A DNA stretch of 64,000 bases from Devosia lacusdianchii (GCF_022429625.1 NZ_CP092483.1:2418001-2482000); one strand, 5' to 3'; positions 52,243 to 61,879 are shown, counted from the stretch's first letter. Numbers and translations are program-made. The notes: a model not told the origin generated them from the letters alone.

Positions 52243-53178
52243 ATGATGACCAGCGCAGCCTTTCGATGGCACCCCTCCAATGGCCCCGGCGAAGCTGCGC
52301 TGGCCCGCATGCGGAAAGCCTTCCCTCGTCCGGATAGTCCAATGGGAGAGGCGTGGTTCATGGGCGAAACCCGCTACATGTTCACCAACTTGATGGGTGA
52401 CCTCGACGGCCTGCCAATCAAGGAGCTCGACAAGCCACTGGAAGAGATCGCGGGCGGAGCGTCGAGCTTCGGTCCATCCGACGAATGGCGCGACTGGTTC
52501 CACTATCTGCTTCCGCGCCTCATCCCGCGTGCGAACGAGAGCTGGGTGAGCACGCTCGGCGAGACGCTGGTCACCGCATTCATGGCCGTATACCCGGCTG
52601 GAGTAGTAGAACCGCCATACAAGCTGTTTCGCGAGGACGCGATCAACACGCTCGGGCGTGTCCTGGTGCTCCCGTCCTGCTGGCACAATGGCCGGATTGT
52701 CCTCGGCGCTGTACTACACCGGCATGCATGGCCCGACGGCCGATGGGGTTGGCACGACGCGAGCGGCGACCTGTCGGCTTCAATGGCCTTCCTGCTCAAA
52801 TACCTCACGCCCGACGACGTCCAGTCCTGGATCCGATCAGCGTTGTTGATTGAATGTCCTTACTGGCACGCGCAACTCCTCACCTGGTTCGTCGGGGGCC
52901 ATGGCTTGCTGACCGGCGATGTCAAATCGCCATCTGAACTCCAGCGTAGCGGCGAACCCGCCATCCACTGGAATTGGTCCCATTGCCTCAAGGGTGATCC
53001 GTCAAACAAGGACGGGCCGTTCTTCCCGCCGGAAAACCGGCGGGCCGTGCTTGATGCCCTCGCGGAAAGCATGAATGAAGAGATTCTGCTGCAATGGCTC
53101 GCATCGATCGCCGAACTGCCCGAGTTGGAGGCGGAGCTGTTCGATATTCCGGACCAGTTCATGGAGCGGTATCTATAG
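52243..53178 (+). CDS. Conserved hypothetical protein, orphan
   Basis: A 311-residue soluble protein, no signal peptide or membrane segment. I place the start at ATG 52243/52246 after GAAAGGAC; earlier frame (to 52081) has no ribosome site. It is rich in tryptophan and aspartate (WHPSNGPGEAALARMRKAF, WHNGRIVLGAVLHRHAWPDG, PAIHWNWSHCLKGDPSNKD). I do not recognise the family. It is followed 58 bp later by tRNA-Thr on the other strand, with no linked operon. Confidence 0.75.
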   Translation: MMTSAAFRWHPSNGPGEAALARMRKAFPRPDSPMGEAWFMGETRYMFTNLMGDLDGLPIKELDKPLEEIAGGASSFGPSDEWRDWFHYLLPRLIPRANESWVSTLGETLVTAFMAVYPAGVVEPPYKLFREDAINTLGRVLVLPSCWHNGRIVLGAVLHRHAWPDGRWGWHDASGDLSASMAFLLKYLTPDDVQSWIRSALLIECPYWHAQLLTWFVGGHGLLTGDVKSPSELQRSGEPAIHWNWSHCLKGDPSNKDGPFFPPENRRAVLDALAESMNEEILLQWLASIAELPELEAELFDIPDQFMERYL

Positions 53179-53236
53179 AGAACGAACGACTATCGTGCGT
53201 CCGTCCCAGGGGTTCTTGGAGAACGTCAAAATCGGA

Positions 53237-53312
<76 letters not shown>

Positions 53313-53493
53313 ATGCGGGCGCGTTTAGCATTCGCCGCGCCAATCAGCAAGCGACCCATATCAAAACGGTCCATGGCATGACCGTTGACTGCATGGCAAA
53401 GCTCGATTGATGCTGCTTCGCGAGCAAGGCAGGTGGCCGACGGCCTGAGCAGCACCATCCACAAGCCGAACTCTCGAAGGCCGCAACAACCGC

Positions 53494-54276
53494 ATGCTCC
53501 GCTTGATCAAACAACTCCTGTCGCCGCCGGTCCGTGAGGATATCGGTCATCCCCGGTTGAGCTCTGACGAATGGCCGGCTGTCGTCTACGCCATAGGCGA
53601 CGTTCACGGATGTCACGCCGAACTGATGCGGCTTGAAGCCATCATCACCGCCGATGCAGCCAGTGTGGCTGGCGAAAAATGGCTGATCATGCTGGGCGAT
53701 TACGTCGATCGCGGACCAGCATCCGCCGACGTCCTGCATCATCTTTGCCGGCCTCCGCCTGAGGGCTTCCGGCGCGTGTGCCTCCTCGGCAATCACGAGG
53801 CGATGATGCTGGATTTCCTCGCCAATCCCCGCAACGATTCCAGCTGGCTCCGGTTTGGCGGCATTGAGACGCTCAGGTCATACGGCATCGACGAGGCCCT
53901 CTTTGCGCAAGCCGACCTGACCGGTCGCAGATCGATACTCGACGACAGTATCCCGCCGGACCATGTGGCCTTCATGAGCAGCCTGCCTATCATGCTGTCA
54001 CTGCCAGGCATGGTGTTCGTCCACGCGGGCATTCGGCCTAACGTCGCCATTGAAGCGCAGCAAGACGAAGATCTCATCTGGATCCGCGAAGCCTTCTTGG
54101 GCCTTGAGAGCCATTCCGGCCCGCGAGTGGTTCACGGTCACACACCTTCGGACAGGCCAAGCATACGCTCCCACCGTATCGGCATCGATACCGCGGCCTT
54201 TGCCACCGGCATCCTGACGGCGGTGCGCATGGATCGATCCGGTACGCTCTCTTTCTTTGACACGGCAGAAGTCTAG
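53494..54276 (+). CDS. PPP-family serine/threonine protein phosphatase (metallophosphoesterase)
   Basis: A 260-residue phosphatase with all core PPP motifs: GDVHG (residue ~36), MLGDYVDRGP (residue ~67), LLGNHEAMM (residue ~97), and late metal histidines in FVHAGIRP (residue ~171) and VVHGHTP (residue ~213). Two metals in this site hydrolyse phosphoesters. Bacterial members of the PrpA/PphA/ApaH-like branch act on phosphoproteins or on diadenosine polyphosphates. It stands alone upstream of nadK. Confidence 0.92.
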   Translation: MLRLIKQLLSPPVREDIGHPRLSSDEWPAVVYAIGDVHGCHAELMRLEAIITADAASVAGEKWLIMLGDYVDRGPASADVLHHLCRPPPEGFRRVCLLGNHEAMMLDFLANPRNDSSWLRFGGIETLRSYGIDEALFAQADLTGRRSILDDSIPPDHVAFMSSLPIMLSLPGMVFVHAGIRPNVAIEAQQDEDLIWIREAFLGLESHSGPRVVHGHTPSDRPSIRSHRIGIDTAAFATGILTAVRMDRSGTLSFFDTAEV

Positions 54277-54381
54277 TCCAACGCGGATCGTATCCCGTTG
54301 CCCTCCGATCTGGCCTCTCGCTAGCTGGCTCCCGCCCCCTCCCTATGCTAGGCAGACGCGCGACTCTTTCCGGAGACTACC

Positions 54382-55158
54382 GTGTCGAGCCAACCCGCTG
54401 ACCGCATTAACTTCGTCACCAATGGCACGCCGGAAGCAGATGCCGCTGCTGCGCGCCTTAAGGCCCGCTATGGTGATTACGCGCTGGAAACCGCCGATAT
54501 CGTGGTTGCCCTGGGTGGCGACGGGCTGATGTTGCAGACGCTGCACCGCGTCATGCGCGTCGGGGTGCCGGTCTACGGCATGAATTTCGGTTCGGTCGGG
54601 TTCATGATGAACGCTTTCTCTGAAGACGACCTTGAGCAGCGCCTCAGCGTCGTCCAGCGTACCCGCATCTACCCGCTGTCCATGCAGGTTCTCGATACAT
54701 CGGGCAAAAGTCAGACCGCCCTCGCGCTCAACGAAGTCTCGTTGTTCCGCTCGACCTACCAGGCGGCCAAGATCCAGATCATTGTTGACGGCGAGACGCG
54801 GCTGGATGAGCTGATCTGCGATGGCGCCCTTCTGTCCACGCCGGCCGGTTCTACGGCATACAATCTCTCCGCCCACGGCCCGATTTTGCCGATCGAGGCG
54901 CCGCTGCTGGCGCTGACCCCCATTTCTCCATTCCGCCCGCGTCGCTGGCGCGGCGCCATTCTGTCAAACCGCGCCGTGGTAAAGTTCGTCACGCGCGAGG
55001 CGGCCAAGCGCCCGGTCAGCGCGGTGGCTGATAATGTGGAATTCCAGAACGTGTTGGAGGTGACGGTGCAGGAGGATCGGACCCACGGCGTGACGCTGCT
55101 GTTCGACCCCGGCACGAGCCTTGAGGAACGCGTGCTCAGCGAGCAGTTCCGATACTGA
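54382..55158 (+). CDS. nadK: NAD kinase
   Basis: A 258-residue ATP-NAD kinase. The GGDGLMLQ loop (residue ~49), YGMNFGSVGFMMN (residue ~67), LNEVSLFR (residue ~115) and DGALLSTPAGSTAYNLSAHG (residue ~144) are the defining motifs. It phosphorylates NAD to NADP in the cytosol. Length is short, as is typical of alphaproteobacterial NadK. It converges on a DUF2336 gene 15 bp downstream. Confidence 0.96.
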   Translation: MSSQPADRINFVTNGTPEADAAAARLKARYGDYALETADIVVALGGDGLMLQTLHRVMRVGVPVYGMNFGSVGFMMNAFSEDDLEQRLSVVQRTRIYPLSMQVLDTSGKSQTALALNEVSLFRSTYQAAKIQIIVDGETRLDELICDGALLSTPAGSTAYNLSAHGPILPIEAPLLALTPISPFRPRRWRGAILSNRAVVKFVTREAAKRPVSAVADNVEFQNVLEVTVQEDRTHGVTLLFDPGTSLEERVLSEQFRY

Positions 55159-55173
55159 CGCAGGCGGCTTAGC

Positions 55174-56379
55174 TCAGGCGGCCGGCAAGGCGAGCCGGGT
55201 TTCCTCCATCAAGCCTGGCAGGGCCATTGGCGCCGAGGCGTCCTGGGCGAAGCTTGCCATCACGCCGCGCGCCGCCTTGCGCGCCAGCAGGATATTCTGC
55301 TCGCTGAGATAGGCGAATGCTTCCTCAAGTTCCGGGGGGATGACCCCATCATGCTCGCCGATCAGCTCCTCGGTTAACGCGGTGACCACGTAGTGGCGTG
55401 CACCTGCATCGTCGGCAAGATCGGTGGCGCGGGCATGCAGCACCAGGCGTGCCAGCAGGTTGCGGACGCCAGCGCCCAGGCCGCACCGCGCAAACAATGC
55501 ATTAAGCGCCGGTCGGCTGCCGCTTTCGAGCAGGGCAAAGACCTTGCCGCGCGGCGTCTGCGCCAGTTCAGCAAGGCAATCGGCAAAGAACATCACATGA
55601 CCGGTAACCACGGCATGCAGCAGGATGCGGGTATTGACCCTGTCGGTGACGATCAGGTCGGAGACATAGATCGGGCACGCCTTGACAGCCTCGCGTTCGC
55701 CAATTGCCGAAAGGGCGGTATCCGAACTGTCGCGCAACACACGCCCCAGCCGATCAGCCGGCAGTGCACCCTTGACGATGCGGGCTTGGCGCAATGCCTC
55801 GGTCACCTTCTGCACCAGCAGCAAGCGCGCAGCGGCCGGCAAGTCCTTGCGTCCAAGCAGCGCCCCTCGCATTTCGGCGTCTTCGCCAAAAGCAACGGCC
55901 AGTTCGGTGAGCAACGTGTCGCCGAGGGCAATCTCGCGGCGCTTCACCAGCCGGAGGGTCAGTTGGCTATCCTGTCGCGCGACGAGCGCTGCGGCGAGGC
56001 GCGGACTGATCGTCGATCGCTGGCTGATCGACAGCAGCATGGAAAGATCGAGCGTGCGAACAAGCCCGATGAGGTCGGCATCGATCAGAACCGGAGAGTA
56101 TTGCAGCACGGCACGCGCGATCACCGCACTATCGTGCAGCAAGGCCAGCATGATGGGCCGCGGCGCTTCGGTCGAGTGCAACAGGCCATACGCCAGCGCG
56201 GCGCGAACCTTCACCGAGGGATCGTCCAGAAAGCCGATCAGAGCGGCGTAAAGAGCGGCATGCTCATCGGCCGGCCCGACATGGTTGAGATAGGCCAAAG
56301 CCGAAAGGTGGGCCGCGCTGCCACGTTCCTCGCTATCCAGCGACTGGGAAAGTGACACGAACTCCTGATACGCAACCAT
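55174..56379 (-). CDS. DUF2336 domain-containing protein
   Basis: A 401-residue soluble, helix-rich protein. The true start is ATG 56379 (MVAYQEFVSLS), with GGAGAGCGG upstream; the frame continues to 56913 but that part lies antisense to the transglycosylase and reads as non-protein. An Armadillo/HEAT-like repeat region (residues ~30-150: AALYAALIGFLDDPSVKVRA and following) precedes a C-terminal DUF2336 region. The family is largely alphaproteobacterial and of unknown function. Confidence 0.85.
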   Translation of the reverse strand: MVAYQEFVSLSQSLDSEERGSAAHLSALAYLNHVGPADEHAALYAALIGFLDDPSVKVRAALAYGLLHSTEAPRPIMLALLHDSAVIARAVLQYSPVLIDADLIGLVRTLDLSMLLSISQRSTISPRLAAALVARQDSQLTLRLVKRREIALGDTLLTELAVAFGEDAEMRGALLGRKDLPAAARLLLVQKVTEALRQARIVKGALPADRLGRVLRDSSDTALSAIGEREAVKACPIYVSDLIVTDRVNTRILLHAVVTGHVMFFADCLAELAQTPRGKVFALLESGSRPALNALFARCGLGAGVRNLLARLVLHARATDLADDAGARHYVVTALTEELIGEHDGVIPPELEEAFAYLSEQNILLARKAARGVMASFAQDASAPMALPGLMEETRLALPAA

Positions 56380-56473
56380 TCCGCTCTCCGCACATCGGCA
56401 AATTGACCTTATGCGGGAAGGCTTAAGGAACGGTTCACCATAAATGCGGCAGCCGGACAATGTCCGCAGCGCC

Positions 56474-57277
56474 TTACCTCGCGTAAAGCTGCGTAAAGAA
56501 CGCACCCCCGGCGTCAGGGTCGGCGGGCCCGGTCGTCTCTGGCTCGGTCTTGAACAGGCCCGTAAACGACATGTTCTCCGGCGAGAACCGCGACGGCACG
56601 ACCGGCAAGGTGGCAGGTGCCGGTCCCTGCCCCGCCAATTGCTGCGCCGCGAAATTGGCATTGGTGTCGCCGGCTTCGTGTTTGGACACCAAAACCCGAT
56701 ACACATCCCGGATCGTGCGCGCCTGCCCGTCCGAGTAGAAGATCGCTCGATTGGCCGAGGCCTGCTTGGGAAAAAGGTCGGCAGCGATCTGGTCGGGGTT
56801 TTGCAAACCGGCCGTGAACATCCGCTCCGCCCCCTGTGCCCCCAGGAAATGGGCGATGTAGAGCTCTCCGGCACTGGGCATGCGACCGAAGCGGGCCTGC
56901 AGATAGTCGCCATTGGACTTGGTGAAAGCCGCCGCCAGGTCCGACGCGATCTGCGGGTCCTCCCGCAGCTTCAGCACCTGCGCCTTGATGGCCGGATCGC
57001 GGATGAAATAGTCGCCGTCGCTATTCCGCTCAATATTCTGCGCTATGTCGCCGTAACCGAGACGCGGGCCTTCTTCTTTCATCACCTGCAACCAGGTGCT
57101 CTCGAGAAACTGGAACAGGCCTACCGCCGAAGATGTCTGCGCCTTAGCTTCCGGGTTGAGGCTGCTTTCGCGAACCGCGGTCTGCAGGAGATAGTCGAAG
57201 TCGACCCCGTTCCGGTCTCCCGCTGCGGTCAGCACATAGGCCAGGCTTTGTGGCACTGAAATCGGCTGTACGCCCAT
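56474..57277 (-). CDS. Lytic transglycosylase (SLT domain), possibly a flagellar or peptidoglycan muramidase
   Basis: A 267-residue protein. The SLT core has the catalytic glutamate in TAVRESSLNPEAKA (residue ~35), then SSAVGLFQFLESTWLQ (residue ~49), and a later YIAHFLGAQGAERMF (residue ~138). A C-terminal proline-rich region follows. No signal peptide is obvious, which is common for muramidases exported by other routes. It cleaves the MurNAc-GlcNAc bond. It lies alone between a DUF2336 gene and a nitroreductase gene. Confidence 0.88.
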   Translation of the reverse strand: MGVQPISVPQSLAYVLTAAGDRNGVDFDYLLQTAVRESSLNPEAKAQTSSAVGLFQFLESTWLQVMKEEGPRLGYGDIAQNIERNSDGDYFIRDPAIKAQVLKLREDPQIASDLAAAFTKSNGDYLQARFGRMPSAGELYIAHFLGAQGAERMFTAGLQNPDQIAADLFPKQASANRAIFYSDGQARTIRDVYRVLVSKHEAGDTNANFAAQQLAGQGPAPATLPVVPSRFSPENMSFTGLFKTEPETTGPADPDAGGAFFTQLYAR

Positions 57278-57352
57278 GGGCGGGGTCGCTCTCCAGAATC
57301 GCGTCCCCGCATCTTAATATCGGCAAACGTTAACTGCGCGTTAACCATCCAC

Positions 57353-57940
57353 TCATGCCTGGGCGTCACCCCAGCGGCTGACGATATCACCAAGCGCTGG
57401 CCGGGGCCGGTCCTCGATCGTCGCGGTCGGCGTACCGATATGCACAAACCCCACGAAGCGCTCGCCCTCGCGCACCCCGAGCATGGCGGCGGCAGCGGCG
57501 TCGAACGCGTACCAGCGCGTCACCCACGAGGCCGCAAATCCGAGCGAATAGGCAGCATGCATCAGGTTGAACGCTACATTGCCAGCCGAAAGCAATTGCT
57601 CAAACTCTGGCACTTTCGGATGCACCTTAGGCGAGGAAATCACGCCTATGGTCAGCGGCGCGGGCAGAAACCGCTGCCGCTCGATGTCCAAACTGGCCTG
57701 GTCGAGATCCGGCGTATTCTGCTTGGCGATTGCCGCCAACGCCTCACCGGCCTTGATCCGATCCTCACCCGCGATGAGAACCAGACGCCAGGGCGTGATC
57801 TTGCCGTGATCGGGCACGCGCGTGCCGATCGTCAAAATTTGCTCCAGCTCGCTTGGCGTGGGACCTGGCTCCTGCAAAAACGCAATACCCACCGAGCGGC
57901 GGGTCAGAAGGTAGTCGCGTAACGCAGTATTGACGGGCAT
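57353..57940 (-). CDS. Nitroreductase-family FMN oxidoreductase (YdjA/RutE-like)
   Basis: A 195-residue nitroreductase. LLTRRSVGIAFLQEPGPTPS with GTRVPDHGKITPWRLVLIAG (residue ~31) is the FMN-binding N-terminal segment of the short YdjA-type branch, and LGVREGERFVGFVHIGTP near the C-terminus is conserved. It reduces nitro or quinone-type compounds with NAD(P)H. GGGAGCTCC precedes the ATG at 57940. Confidence 0.92.
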   Translation of the reverse strand: MPVNTALRDYLLTRRSVGIAFLQEPGPTPSELEQILTIGTRVPDHGKITPWRLVLIAGEDRIKAGEALAAIAKQNTPDLDQASLDIERQRFLPAPLTIGVISSPKVHPKVPEFEQLLSAGNVAFNLMHAAYSLGFAASWVTRWYAFDAAAAAMLGVREGERFVGFVHIGTPTATIEDRPRPALGDIVSRWGDAQA

Positions 57941-58134
57941 GTTCGGAGCTCCCTGTGACCGTCGCGAGCTTTAGCCACAAAGGCCGCGGTGCGCCAGAAC
58001 CCACAGGCGGCATGCGACAAAAACCACCAGCCTTGCCATTGCCCTGTTTTCATCGCGCGATCTCTGTGACACAGCTTTTCCCCAATCGCCTCCTATGACG
58101 GCGATGCCGATTCAGTGTTGCGGCAGGAGACCAG
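57941..58134. other. 194-bp divergent gap, no clear element
   Basis: It separates the divergent nitroreductase and the exported 326-aa protein, so it should hold two promoters. The downstream gene's ribosome site GGAGACC (58124-58130) is the only motif I can defend. Confidence 0.3.
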
Positions 58135-59115
58135 ATGCGCGTGCGACAATTGCCAGCCCTGTTGCTTGCCCTGGCCCTTCTATCCCCTATGGCCATTGTG
58201 CCGGTCGTCCCTACCGCCGCTCAGGAGGCAGCGGACGAGATGCCCCCGATGCCACGCCCCCGACCTGATCCAGACGCTCTACCCGCCAGCCCGCCGCCAG
58301 CGGCCGCGCCCGCGACGACCGAAGCAACCGATGCTATCGCAGCGGTGACCTCGGCGCCGCAGTCGGTCGTGCTCACCGCCCGCATCACCCAGGACGGCGC
58401 CCCGATTCCCGATGGCCTAGTCTGGCGCATATTCGACACCAAACCCGACGCCAGCGGTGAACTGGCGCTTGTCGCCAAGTCAGATGAAGGCTCCGCCAAG
58501 GTTGAGCTACCACCTGGCGAGTATGTCGTGCATGTCGCCTATGGCCGCGCCCAGACCAGCGAGACGATGGCCGTGGTCTCCGGCGCCAACGAAAAGAGCT
58601 TCGTGCTTGAGGCTGGCGCCCTCCGTCTCAATTCGGCGGTCACGGGCGACATTGCCATCCCGGCCAACCTGCTGACCTTCGACATCTTTACCGGCGGCGA
58701 CGAAGCCACCCGCACCGTGATTGCCGAAGGTCTTCTGCCCAACGATATCGTGACCCTCAACGCCGGCACCTACCATATCGTCTCCCACTTCGGGTCGGTA
58801 AACGCGGTGGTCCGGGCCGATCTGCGGGTGGAGCCGGGTCAACTGACTGACGCCACGCTCTACCACCACGCCAGCCAGGTCTCGTTCAAGCTTGTCTCCG
58901 AGGCCGGCGGCGAGGCCATTGCCGACGTCGAGTGGACGGTCAAGACCGCCGACGGCGCGACTATTTTCTCCGACCTAGGGGCCTTCCCCTCGACCGTTCT
59001 GGCGATAGGCGACTATCTGGTTCTGGCCAAGCAGGGCGAACAGGTCTTCAACCGCGAGTTCCAGGTTCAGGCCGGATCAGCGCGTGAAATCGAAGTACTG
59101 ACCACCGCCCACTAG
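58135..59115 (+). CDS. Exported proline-rich protein with Ig-like repeats, unknown function
   Basis: A 326-residue protein. A Sec signal peptide (MRVRQLPALLLALALLSPM...AAQ) is followed by a Pro/Arg/Ala-rich linker (residues ~32-75: MPPMPRPRPDPD, ASPPPAAAP), then several beta-strand-rich segments resembling carboxypeptidase-regulatory-like folds (PIPDGLVWRIFD, VELPPGEYVVHVAYG, TYHIVSHFGSVNAVV). No catalytic motif. Probably a periplasmic or surface-associated scaffold. Its TAG overlaps the convergent LCCL-gene stop in a CTAG. Confidence 0.75.
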   Translation: MRVRQLPALLLALALLSPMAIVPVVPTAAQEAADEMPPMPRPRPDPDALPASPPPAAAPATTEATDAIAAVTSAPQSVVLTARITQDGAPIPDGLVWRIFDTKPDASGELALVAKSDEGSAKVELPPGEYVVHVAYGRAQTSETMAVVSGANEKSFVLEAGALRLNSAVTGDIAIPANLLTFDIFTGGDEATRTVIAEGLLPNDIVTLNAGTYHIVSHFGSVNAVVRADLRVEPGQLTDATLYHHASQVSFKLVSEAGGEAIADVEWTVKTADGATIFSDLGAFPSTVLAIGDYLVLAKQGEQVFNREFQVQAGSAREIEVLTTAH

Positions 59116-59894
59116 TTCGAGAGCTTGCTGCTAACCTTGGCGCCCAGCGCAGGCACAATGCGGTAACTGCCACTCCATTCCGCATAGGCGCTGGAGATCA
59201 CGCCATTCGCGTCGGCTGCCGCGTAAGCCGATTGGCCTGGAAGAATTTCGACCGCCACGACTCCGGCTTCATTCAGCCTGAGCGCTCCGGCATGCACAGC
59301 CGCGACCGCGAGCGCAGAATCGTCGGTATAGACGCCGTCGCCCCAGACAGACCCGGCCAGCGAGCCGACCACCTCGAACTTGAAGATCGTACCATTCTGG
59401 CCACGATATTGGGTAAGGTTGCCCGGGTCGGGGAGCGTAGTTGCCCCGTCGATCGGCTCGACCCCGACCAGCCGATAGGCGATATCCCAGGCGCCATAAG
59501 CCAGGCTGGTTACACCGTGGCGCTCAGCTCCCGCATAGGAAGCGGGCCCCTCGATCACCTCGAGGCTGACAATCCCGCCTTCGCCCGGCTCCAGCAGGCC
59601 TGCATGCACTGCAGCGGCGGCCAAAACGGAGTCGCTGGTGTAGATGCCGTCGCCCCAAACACCACCGCGCGTGTTGCCAACCACAACAAATCGCAGCGTC
59701 TTTCCGATCGAGCCCGCATGGTTGAAGAGGCTTCCCGGATCGGGCGAGGGCGCCGTCGACGGGACCGTCATGGTTGGTGTACCGAGCTTGGCGGGAACCT
59801 GCGGCACAGATGGCGACTGCGCCAAAGTGCCCTGCACCAATACGAGCACGATAGCCGAAACGAAGAGCAGTGTAGCGGCGCCGGTTGGGAACAC
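59112..59894 (-). CDS. Exported protein with two LCCL-like domains
   Basis: A 260-residue protein, GTG start. The N-terminus is a signal peptide (LLFVSAIVLVLVQGTLAQ). Two tandem repeats follow: GGVWGDGIYTSDSVLAAAAV (residue ~77) and AGSVWGDGVYTDDSALAVAA (residue ~181), each ending in a VEV/VEILPG(x)SAYA-type segment. The GxVWGDG-Y-x-DSxLAxAAVHAG pattern matches the LCCL fold, named from coch-5b2 and Lgl1, which is usually eukaryotic but known in bacteria. The cysteines of the classical domain are absent. A surface-binding role is a guess. Confidence 0.75.
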   Translation of the reverse strand: MFPTGAATLLFVSAIVLVLVQGTLAQSPSVPQVPAKLGTPTMTVPSTAPSPDPGSLFNHAGSIGKTLRFVVVGNTRGGVWGDGIYTSDSVLAAAAVHAGLLEPGEGGIVSLEVIEGPASYAGAERHGVTSLAYGAWDIAYRLVGVEPIDGATTLPDPGNLTQYRGQNGTIFKFEVVGSLAGSVWGDGVYTDDSALAVAAVHAGALRLNEAGVVAVEILPGQSAYAAADANGVISSAYAEWSGSYRIVPALGAKVSSKLSN

Positions 59895-60041
59895 GGACTG
59901 GGCTCGTCGGGTTGTGGAACTGGGCGCTATATTGCCCGCAGCGCCGACGCTGACAAGATGTCCCGGTTCGGCGTTTGCCTATTGAAGCTGTCATGCCAAT
60001 AGACCAGATTGCCGACAACCACAGCGGGAGAAAATCTACCA

Positions 60042-61841
60042 ATGCTGACCAGCACCACGTCCCGGCGCCGCCTTGGCGCGCTTGCCGCCGCCTGCCTACT
60101 GAGCGTCGCGCTGCCCATGGCACCTGCCTGGGCCCAAAAGACCAAGACCAAGGATTCACCGGCTACGGAAGCATCAGCACCGGTGATTACGGAATCCGTC
60201 GATATTCCCACGATCGACGCTGTCGACTCCAACGTCGATGAAGATACCCTTCGCGCCATTTTCAGCGGCAACGTGACTGACAATGCCGATGCACTGGCCG
60301 GGCTGGACGCGACCAGCATCACCATTCCGGCGATCAATGTACAAACAACCACGACCGTCGAAGGCAAAACCACCAACGCTACCGTGACCTTCAGCGACCT
60401 CGTGCTCAACAACGTCGCAGACGGCGTGGCCGCTTCGGTGACGCTCTCGGGCATGAGCATTGACAGCGCTGAGGATGGCAGCGGCGCATTCGGCGCGGTC
60501 TCGGCTACGAACTTCAACATTGCCGGCGTACTGGGCATGTATGGCCTGGTCGACGCTGGCGGCGGGACCGAGCTCAAGACCATCTACACCGACTTCAACT
60601 TCGAGGGCGGCACCATCACGTCGCCGGAAGTGAACTGCACGATCGGCTCGATGACGGCGGCAGAGTTCAAGGCCCGCCCGCTTAAGCACAGCTTCGCTGA
60701 AATGATGGCGCTGGCCGAGGCGGTGGAAGCCGAGGGAGAAGATGCGTCTCCGGAGGTTATGGGCCAGGCCATGCGCATGTATGCCGACATGCTGACCGCG
60801 TTTGAATCCTCGCCCATCGAGTTTGGCGGCTTCGAGTGCAGCGGCGTCGACGAGGAAGATCGCCCGATCGACTTCAAGGTCGCTGGCATGTCCGTCGGCG
60901 GAATGAGCCCCGGCATCTATCCGGCCATAACCATGACCGGCCTGGAAGTCGCCGTCGAGGGCGACGGCGCCGTCGGGCTCGGCAGCTTCGACATGAAGGC
61001 CATGGACCTATCTGGCCCTATCGCCGCCATCGAGGCTGCCCCCGAGACCATCGACGAGGCATGGCTCACGGCAAATGCCCGCGCCATGATCCCAGCCTTC
61101 GAAGGCTTCTCGTTCTCCGATCTGCGCATTGACGTGCCCGATCCGGAAACCGAAGGCGCTCGCATCAAAGCCACCGTTGGCGCTTTCGACCTGACGCTCG
61201 GCAGCTACCTCAACGGCATCCCGACCGATCTGCTGACCACAGCCAGCAATATCGTGGTCGATCTGCCGACCGATTCCACCGACGAACAGGTCCAGCAATT
61301 GCTGGCTCTGGGCGTGACCTCCATCGACGCCGGCTTCACCGTGGATGCATCCTGGAACGAAGCGGAAGACACCATCGCCTTCGACGAAGTATCGATAACC
61401 GGCGCGGACCTGGCCACAGTCAAGCTCGTCGGCACCATCGCCAATGCCACCGAAACCCTGTTCAGCCTCGACGAGAACGAGGCCTTGATGGCTGCAATGG
61501 GCGTGGCCGTGGCCAACCTCAAGGTTGACGTCATCGATGCGGGGCTCTCCGACATCATCATGGCGAGCGTGGCCGCCGAACAGGGTGGCGATCCGGCAAC
61601 CATGCGTCCGGTCTTCGCCGGTCTCGCTGAAGGCACGGTTGTGGGGTTCCTGGCCGGCGCAGCCGAGGCCCAAAAGGTGGGGGCCGCGATCAATAGCTTT
61701 GTCAGCGGCAATGCCAAGCACCTGACCATCGAGATGACGGCCAAGGACGCGCCCGGCATCGGCATGATGGACTTCATGGCCGCCGAGGACGATCCCAGCC
61801 TGCTGATCGGCAAGGTGACGATAGACGCCACCGCAAAGTAA
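60042..61841 (+). CDS. Large exported protein of unknown function
   Basis: A 599-residue protein. ATG 60042 follows GGGAGAAAA, and the N-terminus MLTSTTSRRRLGALAAACLLSVA... ends at AWA-QK, a Sec or weak Tat (SRRRLG) signal peptide. The remainder is acidic, alanine-rich and shows recurring strand-like blocks (e.g. FSDLVLNNVADGVAASVTLS near residue 115 and related blocks at about 250 and 390), suggesting beta-solenoid or repeated domains. No catalytic motif or membrane segment. A terminator follows at 61851. Confidence 0.7.
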   Translation: MLTSTTSRRRLGALAAACLLSVALPMAPAWAQKTKTKDSPATEASAPVITESVDIPTIDAVDSNVDEDTLRAIFSGNVTDNADALAGLDATSITIPAINVQTTTTVEGKTTNATVTFSDLVLNNVADGVAASVTLSGMSIDSAEDGSGAFGAVSATNFNIAGVLGMYGLVDAGGGTELKTIYTDFNFEGGTITSPEVNCTIGSMTAAEFKARPLKHSFAEMMALAEAVEAEGEDASPEVMGQAMRMYADMLTAFESSPIEFGGFECSGVDEEDRPIDFKVAGMSVGGMSPGIYPAITMTGLEVAVEGDGAVGLGSFDMKAMDLSGPIAAIEAAPETIDEAWLTANARAMIPAFEGFSFSDLRIDVPDPETEGARIKATVGAFDLTLGSYLNGIPTDLLTTASNIVVDLPTDSTDEQVQQLLALGVTSIDAGFTVDASWNEAEDTIAFDEVSITGADLATVKLVGTIANATETLFSLDENEALMAAMGVAVANLKVDVIDAGLSDIIMASVAAEQGGDPATMRPVFAGLAEGTVVGFLAGAAEAQKVGAAINSFVSGNAKHLTIEMTAKDAPGIGMMDFMAAEDDPSLLIGKVTIDATAK

Positions 61842-61850
61842 GAGAACCTG

Positions 61851-61879
61851 GGGCCGCCTTCGGGCGGCCCTTTCGTTTT
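61851..61879 (+). terminator. Intrinsic terminator of the 599-aa gene
   Basis: GGGCCGCC, TTCG loop, GGCGGCCC followed by TTTCGTTTT: a strong terminator starting 9 bp after the stop. It reaches the stop codon of the convergent phosphohexomutase gene, so it may serve both strands. Confidence 0.9.

Noticed and set aside
56380-56913. N-terminal extension of the DUF2336 frame
   Set aside because: It overlaps the transglycosylase gene and lacks protein character; a good ribosome site sits before ATG 56379.
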